Source of the DNA: Papiliotrema nemorosa
Lineage: Eukaryota > Basidiomycota > Tremellomycetes > Tremellales > Rhynchogastremaceae
Direction: 5' to 3'
Length of the DNA stretch: 64,000 nt
NCBI GenBank assembly: GCA_032158125.1
Contig: JASKOT010000022.1
Coordinates: forward strand, 62,001-126,000
The notes under the pieces are model-generated. The model was not told the DNA's origin. It searched no databases and was given only the letters and a program-made list of their open reading frames with translations. Within the stretch, counting starts at the first letter, position 1. Each line of letters begins with the position of its first letter. A program made the position numbers and the translations under genes. Positions 21,699 through 42,366 of the stretch are shown piece after piece.

Positions 21699-23307
21699 CT
21701 ACGCCCATCTGCGCCCTCCTTGGAATCCTTCTGCCTGCAGAAAGACTGGTAAGTAGCCGGTACCGGCCGGTAATGCTTCGTGACCATGAGCAGTCGAGTC
21801 GTCGTCCATTTCGACATCATCTCCGCTTCCCAACAAGACACCCAATCTCAAACCCGAATGTGGTGTCGTCAATGGCAAATCCGCGTGGCCCGCAAAATCT
21901 GGTGTGTGTACCGCGGGGGATGAAGGAAACAACGCTGGCGCCAGGGGAGGTGGCAATGAGGAAGCATGCCAGAGCAATTGAGGTGAGATGGCGTGATGAC
22001 GACTGTTCACTGGGGTAGCAAAGTTGCCAGGTAGATTGGTAGTGTTGATGGGTGGGGGTCGAGTGGGAGTGGCGTTATTGCTGCCAGTCGTGGGGAACTT
22101 CCAACCATCCATTGTGGGATGGAACATACCCGGCGAATTATTGCCTCTGCGCCGGCTTGGTGTGGCTCCTCCCGGCGAGTCGAAGCGGGGGGGTCGTAGC
22201 GCTCCGATGGAAGGTCCAGCCTTGTCCGGAGTGAATGTGAGTGATGTTCTAGCTTGCAATTTGGGTGATATACTACGTCGACCTGGACCAGCAGGTGACG
22301 CCGTGGCGAGATATAATGCGGTGTGAGATTCGGATAATGATGATTGATGACCCATTCGTCGAGGAGTCTGGGCAGAAGCGAAAGACTGAGTGACTCGGTG
22401 TCCCCGCATAGGCGCGCCAGGCGCTACAGGGACTATGCTTGAACGCTTGTCCACCGCCATGGGTGACGGCGTCCTGGGAGGACGATCGAATGCAGCGGTA
22501 AAGACTCCAGGTGCGGGGGAATCGCCTTCTTCCGCATCGGAAAGACTGAATCCCTTTTCCATCTGGATAATCTCCTCGAGTACATCGCGCATATCCTTTC
22601 CCATTCCAAACGCCTCGAGCTGTCTCAATCGGCCTTCTGACAGAGCAGCATTTGACGGTCGACGTCTTGTTCGATGAGGTTTAGGTTCCGGTTGAGCAAG
22701 CCATTCCTCCCCTTCGTCTTCCATAATAGCCGTGTCAATGTGGACACCATTGCCGAATCGCCTGGACGAAGCAGTCGAAGCGGACGAAGGGTTTCTAGAG
22801 AGACTTGCGATGGTGTATGCGGAAGAAGCTGTCGAAGCCACGGAAACGTTCCGACTGTGCCCGCCAATCAGATCCGGTACGCCGGTGCTTGAACTGGTAC
22901 TCCTGCTCGACATGTCGGCGCGACGTCGGCGTCGCTCATCCTGTCTCTCTTGTTTCCTGATATCTGCCCTGGCCAGTCTTCTGTAATGTGACGCGTTCCA
23001 ATCGTCTCCGTCTGCAGAGACAGAGCTAGCAGATGAAGTACCACGTGAGAGCGGGGCCGAGGAGCTAGACGAGGAGCATTCGCTTTGTATTTTGTACTGC
23101 GGGAAAGAAGTGGGCTTGTAGCAAAGGGAAGAAAACGCGTCTGACCGTGCGCAATCTAGGGGGTCAGCGACGTTTCAGCACATGGAATGATAAGGGATAC
23201 ATACCGACACTGCAGTAGATGCCCCCATCGGCAGATATCACTTGTCTACCGCAGAAACACTGCGAGGTAGGGGACGGTGACGCGTGAGACGAGTCTGAAT
23301 CGCTCAT
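21699..23307 (-). CDS. Disordered protein with N-terminal Cys-rich (zinc-knuckle-like) motif
   Basis: Predicted protein of about 495 residues. Exon 1 reads MSDSDSSHASPSPTSQ then CFCGRQVISADGGIYCSV; a tiny exon adds DCAR. Together they give the pattern CxCG(x)nYCSxDCAR, likely to bind one zinc. An Arg/Glu-rich helix (HYRRLARADIRKQERQDER) follows, and the rest is Ser/Pro/Arg-rich with little order. A conserved-looking block is RLRQLEAFGMGKDMRDVLEEI, which could be a short functional helix. No enzyme domain is visible. Similar Cys motifs occur in other basidiomycete proteins of unknown function. The upstream open frame beyond 23307 is not needed. Confidence 0.65.
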
Positions 23308-24660
23308 CTCGTCAGCCGATGTATACAAGCCCTGCTTGTAGCAAGATGAGGGATTGATGTGATATCCTAGCTGGAGATTGGTATTTGTCGAAGTTAAGAT
23401 GCGATCCTGTGTATATACCATGGGAAAGCGATTCGCAAAGTTATATCCAGCGGCAGAGCGTTGACGGCCTGGTGTCGCTAGACGATCCCTCCTATCGGTA
23501 TGCGCAGTTGGCTTCTGCAGCAAGAAAGGGCGGCGCGTAACACGATGTGTACTGTCTATCGTCGTCTGCTAGGTATGGTAATTACGATCCGGTCGATATC
23601 CTTTTAGGAGGCGATGTGAAGATGTGCTGCTCCTCAAAACGAGGTACAGAGGTGTACGTCGTCTGCCAAGATGTTTGTTCGTCGAGTAGCGAAAGGAAGC
23701 GTCAACGCTTTCAGGTCCCTTCGTCGAGAGCGAGATGGGTCGATGATGAGATGGATGAACAAGGTGGAATGTCAACAAGTATGAACGAACAAACAAAAAC
23801 AAGCAACGAGACAACCTGAGTACCGATCCCTAGTCTGTGTCCCTACTCGGTCGTCTTTCGACTTTGACTGACAGCAGCAGAAGTGAAAATTAACGACACA
23901 CACCCACAAACCCTTGGACACGCGTCGAAGGCGGCCACCCCTGAGTAGGGCAAGACGCGTCGGTGGCGAATCAAGGCGTAAAACCCAAGGGCCAAGTGTT
24001 TTCGTCGCCACCGGCTGATCAGTGTTTTTGCCCCTGAAAGAACGCGCTGCTCAACCTTAATTAAGCGGAGTTTCTTCCTGGTGTTTTGTTAGACGGTCCA
24101 GCGGAATCCAGTTTCATTGCGGAGAGCCTATTACAATCGATGCGATCAGCCATGCAAGGTCGTGGATTGGCACTGTCTGGCTCTGCTTGCCTACAACCTG
24201 GCACCTTTTCAGAGGAAGAAAGCCTGAAGCGAAAGGGCTGGCAAAGTCATTCACACGACTTGATTGATGGATAAAACGTCTCGGTCGTCGCGAGGCCCCA
24301 ATGAAGACGCTGTCACAGGAAACGATCGAGGCATGAACAACTCGGACGACGCTGCGAGTCCCCTACTAGCTATTCCGCTCGAGCGGTCTGTGACTGACTC
24401 GCGAGTGCACTCAAGTATTTTTAGTCAGCACCTAACGGCCTGACCGACGGTCATCGTATTCATCTCGTTCACATGTGTTGCAAGAGTGAGTGCCATGCCT
24501 CGGGCCCGAGTCTGCACGGTCACCGATTGAGGATGGATAATGCACGGTCACCGAGTGAAGATGAATCATGCTCGTGCCGTAGCTGGACAGTATAAAGATT
24601 CGGAGAGGAGGATTCAGTACTCCGGCCGGCCACACACACCTTTCGAGCAATTCGACGAAA
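23308..24660. promoter_or_regulatory. Divergent intergenic region, 1.35 kb
   Basis: Between the Cys-knuckle gene (minus) and the cupin gene (plus). Open frames near 23547-23819 and 24086-24274 lack support. The last 150 bases hold a paired 14-base repeat and a TATA-like TATAAAG at 24591, 70 bases before the cupin ATG. Confidence 0.45.
24513..24554 (+). repeat. Paired 14-base direct repeat before the cupin gene
   Basis: The 14-base unit TGCACGGTCACCGA occurs at 24513-24526 and again at 24541-24554, start-to-start 28 bases. Similarity extends downstream (TGA then GATG in each). The position just upstream of TATAAAG suggests a pair of factor-binding sites on about the same helix face only if the factor tolerates 28-base spacing. 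Confidence 0.6.
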
Positions 24661-25287
24661 ATGAGCGAATCCAGTCAACTGTTACCCCCTGTCCGTCGTC
24701 TCGTGGTCGCCCATCAAGCAAACGGGGAGGCAAAATTGCTCGATGATCAAGTACCTACCGTCGAATTTGGAGGATTCCGGGTCGGTAGTCTGTTCGTCCA
24801 AGAGGAGTTTGAGCCTAGTGACCCCATCAAGGCCATCGATGGTGTCAATGGACAAGGAGGAATGTACAAGGACGGCGGAGTGATGTTCAAGGCAGTCGGT
24901 AGGTGATCATCCCAGCTGAGGATCGCATCTGCATCTGATGTAGAGCTGGACAAGCTGATCAGTGGCAGAGATCCCGCCGAATACTGAGACTCCGATGCAT
25001 TTCACGGACACTATCGATCATCTCGTCGTCACGCACGGATCACTCCAACTCGTCTTGCATGATGGCACAAAGAAGGAGGTCAATGTTGGCGATGTCATCA
25101 CTCAACTGGCTGCGGTTCATCAATGGAACAACATTGGCAGTACTTGGGCTCGTCAGTGATGGCGAAACTGGAGGGGGAAAATCCCACTGACTGATCAGGT
25201 TTCATCGGTATTGTACTTCCGTCCAAACCGGTCTTGGTCGACGGGCAGACTCTCGACAAGGGACCCTTGCAGGCTCTCAAGTTCTAA
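24661..25287 (+). CDS. Cupin-domain protein
   Basis: Three exons give a protein of about 170 residues with a single cupin barrel in the C-terminal half. Visible features are LLPPVRRLVVAHQANG and FGGFRVGSLFVQEEFEPSDP at the N-terminus, then ETPMHFTDTIDHLVVTHGSLQLVL, GTKKEVNVGDVITQLAAVHQWNN, and GIVLPSKPVLVDGQTL. The first His and the HQWNN histidine could bind a metal, but the classic Gx5HxHx4Ex6G motif is incomplete, since MHFTDTIDH replaces HxH...E with few metal ligands. Fungal proteins of this type sit near aromatic or nitro compound metabolism in some species; no such partners occur here. Confidence 0.78.
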
Positions 25288-26145
25288 ACTCATTTCAGAG
25301 CAGGTCACTAACGACAGCGGGTGTGCATATAAGTACAGTATATATTCATTATGCATTTGAGCGTCATCACAATCTGCAGCGATCAGGCATTCCAAATCGA
25401 ATGGGAAGCTTGGCTCGAGGGCTGACTGTCCCGTCGAGACACTGAGCAGTCTTGACGAGAGCTATTGAAAATGAGTAGAAATCGCTGGAGATCGGGTGCA
25501 AGGGGCGAAGTATGTCCCGTATGTACGAGTACTGTACCTCTTGCACGCAAGTAGACCTGAGGGGTCCGTCTTGCGGCTGTGCGAGAGCGTCGGTCGGCAG
25601 GAAAGCCCGCATGCGTTTCGAGCCGCGATTGATTCAAGTACATCGCTTCTCCCGCAGTAGTTCCAGTCGGTGTAGCCGGACATGTAGCTCGCATCCGTGA
25701 GGACATTTGGTGACTTTCGAGAGCGATTTTGCCCATCTCCGCCACTTGGCCCCCATTGGGGCCGAAGTCATCTTGTTCGAAGACTTGAAAGTGACAAACG
25801 TTTGGCTTTTGATCGATGTAGCATCGTGTGTTGATTCTTCTCCCGGACCCTATCACACTTGACACTCGAGATGTCCGCTACGCCTCACACCGCAAGAGGC
25901 ACAAGGCAGCCAAGTAGATGTACTGTATCATATCGACAGTGGCAAAACGCGCCCCCCACCAAGGCCTCCTCATCAGAACATGTTCAAAGCTTTCCCTCAT
26001 GTGATAGGAGGACAGTGATGAGACGCCACAGTGATGATAAGGATGATCGTATATGCATCGTGTCACTTCATACTGCGGTCGTCAATTGATTGCTACATCC
26101 TACAAAAAGGCCTGCTTCTGATGAACGTGGAGTCCTTGCAAAGGC
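25288..26145. other. Intergenic region between convergent genes
   Basis: About 860 bases where the cupin gene and the hydrophilin-like gene end toward each other. Minus-strand open frames near 25383-25865 show no recognisable domain or splice pattern. I see nothing functional. Confidence 0.4.
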
Positions 26146-27254
26146 TTAGTATCGGTTCTGGTTGACACCTCCAAGACCGTTGTTACCCGAAACTCCTCCG
26201 TATCCTGCACCTTGGTTGTTGCCGAAGGCACCAGCCTCGGCGTTGCTCTGAGCGGCGTGGTGATTGTGGGTGCCTGGGAGCGCGTCCTTGACCTTGTCGC
26301 CCATGGTCGCACCTTGGTTGTTGGTGTTGTTGTTGTTGCCAAAAGTGCCGTGGTTGTTGTTTCCGGTCAGACCAGTACCATGGTTACTAGTGGTAGACGA
26401 TCCATAAGTGTTGTCTCCGAAACCGGTGCCGGTAGTACCAGTGGTGGTTGAGCCATAGGTGTTGTCAGTGCCGTAGGTGTTACCGCCCAGACCGGAACCG
26501 TGAGTACCGGTGTGTGTACCGGTGTGCGTACCATGGGTACCTGGAACAGCGGCGGCGAGCTTCTCTCCAGCAGTGGCATTGTGGTTGTCGTAGGTGTTGG
26601 TGTTTCCATAAGCACCTGCCTGAGCGTTGCTCTGAGCAGCATGGTAGTCGTGAGTACCTGGAAGGGCATCCTTGACCTTGTCACCCATGGTAGCTCCTTG
26701 GTTGTTGTTGTCGTATGTGTTATTGTTGTGCCCGGTCAAACCACCCGAGGTGTGGGTACCATGGGAACCGGTGAGGCCAGAGCCATGGGTGTGGTCGTGG
26801 GTACCGGTGACACCGCTACCGACAGTGGCGTTGGTACCGTAAGAGTTGTCGGTGTATGCGCCAGATCCGACGCCTGCACCAGTGCCAGTGACACCGCTGT
26901 GACCAGTGGTATCATGGACGCCGTGTGTGCCAGTGTGGGCTCCATGGGTTCCCGTGTGGGTACCAGTGTGGGCACCAGCGACGCCTGCACCAGCGACGGG
27001 GTGGCCGGCTTGCTTGGCCTCACCCTCGGCAATCTTCTCGGGGTTCTTGGTGGCCTTGCCGACTGATGGTCAGTTGATGCACCTGACAAGTGTGAAGGAT
27101 TGATGCTATCGATGGGCGCACTCACCAAGTTCCTCTACCTTTCCAGAGAGCTTCTCTCCCATGGTGGGCTTGTGTGTACCGTCGGCGAATCTACCTATGA
27201 GTATAGCTCGGGAATGGAGACGGAGTAGACGTACTGGTTGTTGTGGGATGCCAT
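26146..27254 (-). CDS. Hydrophilin-like, Gly/Thr/His/Asn-rich repeat protein
   Basis: Very hydrophilic protein of about 325 residues, probably a stress-protective hydrophilin. The N-terminus MASHNNQFADGTHKPTMGEK, LSGKVEEL, then GKATKNPEKIAEGEAKQAG recalls CsbD/LEA-like stress proteins. The body has GTHTGTHG-type tracts and two copies of a roughly 35-residue unit beginning QGATMGDKVKDALPGTH, each followed by AAQSNA and AGA. No signal peptide or membrane helix. Introns near the start (donor right after MASHNNQ) and at the GKVEEL junction. The opposite strand also carries a long Val/Gly-rich open frame, which I take as a shadow. A TATATATA box and a CRE palindrome lie upstream, consistent with induced expression. 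Confidence 0.75.
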
Positions 27255-28205
27255 GGTGATTGTTCTTGGTAGTTGATGTGTTTAAGTAATGAAATAGGTT
27301 CAAAGTGGTGGTTGTGCTGAAGTCGTTGAGGACGAAGATGGGCAATGGAAGAGCTGTATATATAGGTGAATCCAGTGCCAGTCGAATCAACAAGAACGAT
27401 GAGTCATAGAGACCTGTTTCGTCGCTATTGTCGCCTTTGCATGGCTGCTCGTTGTTGTAATGACGTCAAATGACGTTTCAAAAGACCACTGCATAGCGTA
27501 GGGATGGGGACAAGGCAAGCACGACAAAGGAGAAGACGGGGAGCGAGAGAGGGGGGTCTCAATGATGATCACTTGACGGGTCCGCAGTCCCCCATTCTGG
27601 CTCGGCACCCAATGTCATGCTCTGCATCCTTTTCAGACTAGTGCATGCATGCTAGTAGTAGTGTTCCTGGATGTTTGAGCATATGGGAGCCAGAGTACGA
27701 CAGTCGAGTCATGGCTGGTCCAGGTGAATGGGGAGTGCCAGCTTAACCGAGGTGGTCGACGCAGAGAGAAATCAGGTGACACGGCAAGATGGGGTCAAAG
27801 TGTGGTGTGAAGGACTCTCCCATGAGAGGCTCAACTACTCCGCAGTCCTGCTCGAGCTTGGCGAGGAGTCGCTCGGATGGCCTGAAGGAGGAGTGAACAG
27901 AGATGAGTTGGTGTAAATGTTGCCCAAAAAAGTGTCGTCATTTCATCTCGACCCGCTCGTCACAGGCACTGGACACAACTCGTTTCATCTCCCTCTTCTG
28001 GAGCGAGCTGTTTTCCGGCCGAACCGGACTGCTATGCTGCAACATGTGCTCTTTCAAGCTGTGCAATTTCAATAGCACTTTTAGGACTTCTACGACCACT
28101 GGCATCATCGTACAAATACACGTACATCTCGGCAAAAGGCCCGAATCAAACCCCGCGTTATCATACATGGCTGTCCCGTACAACTCCGGCCAACGTGAAT
28201 CCTCT
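27255..28205. promoter_or_regulatory. Promoter region of the hydrophilin-like gene
   Basis: Upstream of the minus-strand hydrophilin-like gene and downstream of malic enzyme. TATATATA spans 27357-27364, about 100 bases before the ATG. CRE TGACGTCA is at 27461-27468 and a half site TGACGT at 27471-27476. An AGGGG-type stress element lies in the G run near 27550. The half nearer malic enzyme (27.7-28.2 kb) shows no gene. Confidence 0.5.
27461..27476. promoter_or_regulatory. CRE palindrome plus half site
   Basis: TGACGTCA followed after two bases by TGACGT. This is a canonical ATF/CREB-type bZIP site about 210 bases upstream of the hydrophilin-like ATG. Confidence 0.55.
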
Positions 28206-30268
<2,063 letters not shown>

Positions 30269-30955
30269 CGAAGGGGAAGACGAGCTCGTCTTGGTGTTAT
30301 ATATGTGGGCGAGAAGGGTGACAGACTGCGATGCGACGGGTGGACGAGGTCGGGGAATGTCGCGGAGTGCGATTTTCGAATCTCAAGAGGATCACAAGAA
30401 GTGACTCGAGTCTGGATCTGGCGAGGAGGAGGAGGATGGCCCTTTGTGATGGCTCTGATCGACCCTCACGGTGATCTTATCGTTGGACACACACAACTCT
30501 TCAGGGGGGCACACCCTGTCTGCTTGAAACAATAATAAGTTCTCCTGCACCTTGATGCCCCTGCCTCAGCTCACCTAGACAGACACGGCGCTTGCTGCGT
30601 TTTCGAGTCGATTCCTCTACAACCCACCATGGACCTATGCATGAGCATGTCGACGCTTGCATAGCCAAAAGGGTTGATTATTTCGAACAGTTCTACGCGA
30701 TCTGGTCCGAGAATTCGAAAATCCAGTCATCTTTATCGCACAAGTCCGACGTGGCTTGGGGGCCGGACACTTGTTTTCCGCCCTCCACAGTAGTCAGTCA
30801 GATCTCCTCACTCGATCGTTTGAGGCGCGTAGACCACACCCGAGCCAGAGCGAGCGGCTACACCGAGACTACCCTCGCTCGCCTTAGTCGGACATCCCCT
30901 TCGTGGTTCTCAGCTCGCGAGAGAGGGTCGAATAGAGGGCTCCGAGGGGTCTAGG
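30269..30955. promoter_or_regulatory. Divergent promoter of malic enzyme and REV7
   Basis: About 690 bases between the two starts. Open frames near 30592-30954 run up to REV7 but show no domain. No clear motif stands out. Confidence 0.4.
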
Positions 30956-31921
30956 ATGACGACTCGTCCAGGATTGAGCTTCAAGCGTTCGTCACTGCTT
31001 TGCAGAAATGCGATCGATCCATGTAGAAGAATTCTGACTTGCAGAAACCGCTGATGCTCTGACCTCTTTCCGTGAGACTCCACATACCACTCGCAGATTG
31101 TCAGTCGTCCTAATCATCAGTGGAGATTGTCCTCCATACCATCCTCTGTATACGGCAAGTCTACCCGGCGACGACGTTTACCCGCCGTCGAGCACACGGG
31201 GTACCAGTGTACCAGTCTCGTCATCCGCAAGTATGTTCTTATATCTCCGAGGTCATCTCTGCCATAGGCAAGGAGATGGAGCTGGGAAAAGTCAAGAGAG
31301 TCACGGTGGTGATCAAGACTATAGACACCGGATTGCCCTTGGAACGGTTCATTGTGGATATGGGGTATCTGGGGATGGACAAGGTAAAAGAGAGGAATCA
31401 AAAAGAGGCACCGTAAGTCTTGCACAGGGAATAAACAGTTGACAGTGTAGTCTGATAGGAGCTCCAACAGCGGATGAGCTGAGTCTAATGCTGAGAGGGT
31501 TCTTGATCCGACTCATGTCCCTCGACTCTCAGCTCGACGACAATCACGGTAGATGAGTTTCCGCTTTGCCTTGTTTTGATCTGATGAAAAGGGGAAACCA
31601 CCTTTGCAGTCATCGTGGAGACCGACGACGATCTCGAGCCGAGCACGAATAAACCTACAGATGGAGTGAGTACTAACTCACCTGGAAGTCGACGCTAAGA
31701 GCTAGTCTTTACCACCTTGGGTACCCGCCTTATCCGCAGACACACTTCGTCCCTCGCAGGACGACGGACCTGTTCGTAATGAGCCTCTACTCAACGTCAA
31801 GGCCGTCGAGACGGGTGTCATAGATGTGAGTTGTGATCGTCTGCACGGTGCTGAGACCAAGTTCCGTTTGATGGTGCAAGAATGCGTCGCCAAGACTGGC
31901 CTGGAACATCTCAGTATATGA
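30956..31921 (+). CDS. REV7: Rev7/MAD2L2, HORMA subunit of DNA polymerase zeta
   Basis: HORMA-domain protein that links Rev3 and Rev1 in translesion DNA synthesis. The first exon MTTRPGLSFK joins, after an intron ending TTGCAG, to QTADALTSF, then LEIVLHTILCIRQVYP, TTFTRRRAHGVPVYQSRHP (the family FxRRRxYGVPVxxSRHPxL block) and VCSYISEVISAIG. Later come VKRVTVVIKTIDTGLPLERF, LIGAPTADELSLMLRGFLIRL, a variable acidic loop, and the safety-belt region LPPWVPALSADT and VKAVETGVID. The last 30 bases before TKFRLMVQ may be an intron or coding (in frame either way). Length about 235 residues fits Rev7. Converges with the BEACH gene. Confidence 0.87.
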
Positions 31922-32141
31922 CCCTGTTGCCAAGAATGCGCAGTGACGGAGAACAGGCATGGGAGAAGACAAGGGGTGATTGGCGAGAAGCGCTTGAACT
32001 TCTCCAAGGCGATTGAACAAACTCGACCGGAAACAGCATTGCCGCAATGTAGCTTTACTCATCATACAACTTTTCATGCATTTGACGATCGACAACGATA
32101 GATATCGTACGGACAACAGATTGGCTCTCCTTTGACACACG

Positions 32142-40565
<8,424 letters not shown>

Positions 40566-40959
40566 GGCGGAGATGAGAACTGTGGGAAGGGTGAAGGTGT
40601 TTTCGGACGCTTTGCTATATTCGTATCTCCAGTCGTGTCGCTCTGGACCGAACTGTAGTCCGTACTGGACCGTCACGCTCCAGAGGAATCGACCAGCAGG
40701 ACAAGGGGACCAACGATACAGGCAGGTCAAAGGGAAGCAGGAGGAGATCTGAATCTGGGGCTACACAATCCCACAAATGGGATCGGCGTAATCATCCTGC
40801 GCGGAATCAAAAGGGACACTCGTTACTTCAACATATGGATACATTTCGCATGTATAGTATCTCTATATGTACATTTTGCGAGGACAGGACGTGTGTGCTT
40901 TGATTTGATTGCTATGGACACAATGGGAAGAGCCAAATTGGCGTTTGTGGTTGATGTGC
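40566..40959. other. Intergenic region
   Basis: Promoter of the BEACH gene and 3' region of the secreted Ala/Ser-rich gene, both on the minus strand. Contains no gene I can support. Confidence 0.4.
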
Positions 40960-41574
40960 TTAGAAGAGAACTCGTCCCGCACCGACAGCAACACCGACGG
41001 CACCCACAAGAGCTCCGACAGCAGCTCCCGACGAAAGGACTGCGACTCGACCAGCCGCTCCGGAGCTTCCAGCACCTATTGAGGTCAGCTTGAAGGATAA
41101 TGTTGGCCAGAAGATACTCACTTGCGGCGACTGACGAGGCTCCCGACGCTACAGAGGCTGCTCCGCTGCTCGCAGCGCTCGCTGCCGATTGCCCACCTCC
41201 GACAATACCCGACGAGGCGGCAGAAGCGACCGAAGCAGCTCCGCTGGTGCCAGCCCCGATGACACTTCCTGCTCCCGAGGTAGCCGCAGAAACGATAGAC
41301 CCCCCGCCCCCGACGACCGCGCTGGTAGCGTCTCCGAAGATACTCGTAGCGCCGTTACCAATAGCACTGGTTGCGTCTCCGAACACTGAAGTTGCTCCGC
41401 CTCCGACGACACTGGTAGCCTGGTCGATGATCGAACCCACTGATTGGTCAGATGTGACACAAAAGGGTGGAATCAGGTGCCACACTCACATTGTCGGGCC
41501 TTGACGGGCGTTCCCGGTTCAGCGGAAGCAGTAATGGCGAGAGCCGAAAGGATAGCAACGGTTGAGAATCGCAT
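40960..41574 (-). CDS. Secreted Ala/Ser/Gly-rich protein, possibly GPI-anchored
   Basis: Starts with a clear signal peptide (MRFSTVAILSALAITASAEP), then KARQCECG, with a possible Kex-type KAR site. The mature part is built of loose repeats: GGGATSVFGDATSA, GNGATSIFGDATSA, then SAASSG and GAASVAS units. It ends in a hydrophobic Ala/Gly/Val helix (AVGALVGAVGVAVGAG) followed by RVLF, which resembles a GPI-attachment tail though the last four residues are less typical. Three or four exons with introns of about 45-50 bases. A wall or surface protein is the natural reading; no enzyme domain is seen. Upstream TATATAA (minus, 41661-41667) sits 87 bases before the ATG. Confidence 0.72.
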
Positions 41575-42366
41575 GGTTTTGTGTGTGTACTTGGTGAATG
41601 TGTTTTGTTGTTGGTAACTTATGCGAGGGATGTGGGGCGGGGAGTTTGCGGTGTCTTGGTTTATATACCTCTCCCATGTTGCGCAGTTCAAACCCCCTCG
41701 ACTTTTCTAGCCCGGCATGACATCACACGACGTCGTATTACGTAAACTAATCAATCTCACCGCACCGCTGCTCGAGTAGCGCAAAGGGGACAGGACATGG
41801 TCTCGAGACATGGGTTACTCAAGAACTCAATTGAGACCGCATAGTCATGGATAGCGCTAAAAGAAACCGAACGGGAAAAGATGATTCTGCTACAAAAGTG
41901 TCAGATGGGAACGGGGGGTATGCCGCCCTGATCGAGGGGTTCATTCCATCTGTCCTAGGCGAGTAAACGCTTGGTTCTAGAGGGACATAGCTACTCATCC
42001 CCTCTCTTCTTAGCGCAAGCATCGAGAAGGACCAAAATAGCGACAAGATCAGCACAGGACACTGATTGCATCGAGATGATCCTCCCCCATTTGCCATGTT
42101 GGGCGACAGCGAGGGGAGCCCCCCGTTGAGTGATCTTCTACTCTACCCTCCTTTGTGTTTGGGTGCACTTTGGACAACATGTATCGGTTCCGCAATGGGC
42201 AAAGAGCTCTCCAAGGTCATCAACATTGACATCAAGCATTCTTCTCTGACTCATCTGGTCAATTCATACTCAATCCCGCAATCCTCCTCGAAAGATCTTT
42301 GTGGTCTCACCCAGATCGAGCCCGCACCCTCAGGACTTCTTAGCATCATAGACAGCCTTCTCCAAC
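41575..42366. promoter_or_regulatory. Divergent promoter region
   Basis: Upstream of the secreted-protein gene (minus) and the orphan gene (plus). Contains a TATATAA box at 41661-41667 (minus) and a bZIP-type TTACGTAA at 41738-41745. The last 150 bases before the orphan gene are pyrimidine-rich (AATCCTCCTCG and similar). A 110-residue plus-strand frame at 42066-42398 has no family resemblance. Confidence 0.45.
41738..41745. promoter_or_regulatory. bZIP/Yap-type site TTACGTAA
   Basis: Perfect 8-base palindrome 164 bases upstream of the secreted Ala/Ser-rich protein. Yap-type fungal bZIP factors bind such sites; use here is inferred. Confidence 0.4.

Noticed and set aside
23308..23523. N-terminal extension of the Cys-knuckle protein
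   Set aside because: The open frame upstream of 23307 is low in conserved features and the ATG at 23307 begins a sensible Ser-rich start.
26500..27066. 188-residue Val/Gly-rich open frame on the plus strand opposite the hydrophilin-like gene
   Set aside because: Mirror of repetitive codons on the minus strand; no ordered composition and no splice or promoter support.
31892..31921. Reading the REV7 end as stopping earlier
   Set aside because: The frame continues to TGA at 31919-31921 with or without the optional 30-base intron, so the stop is the same.
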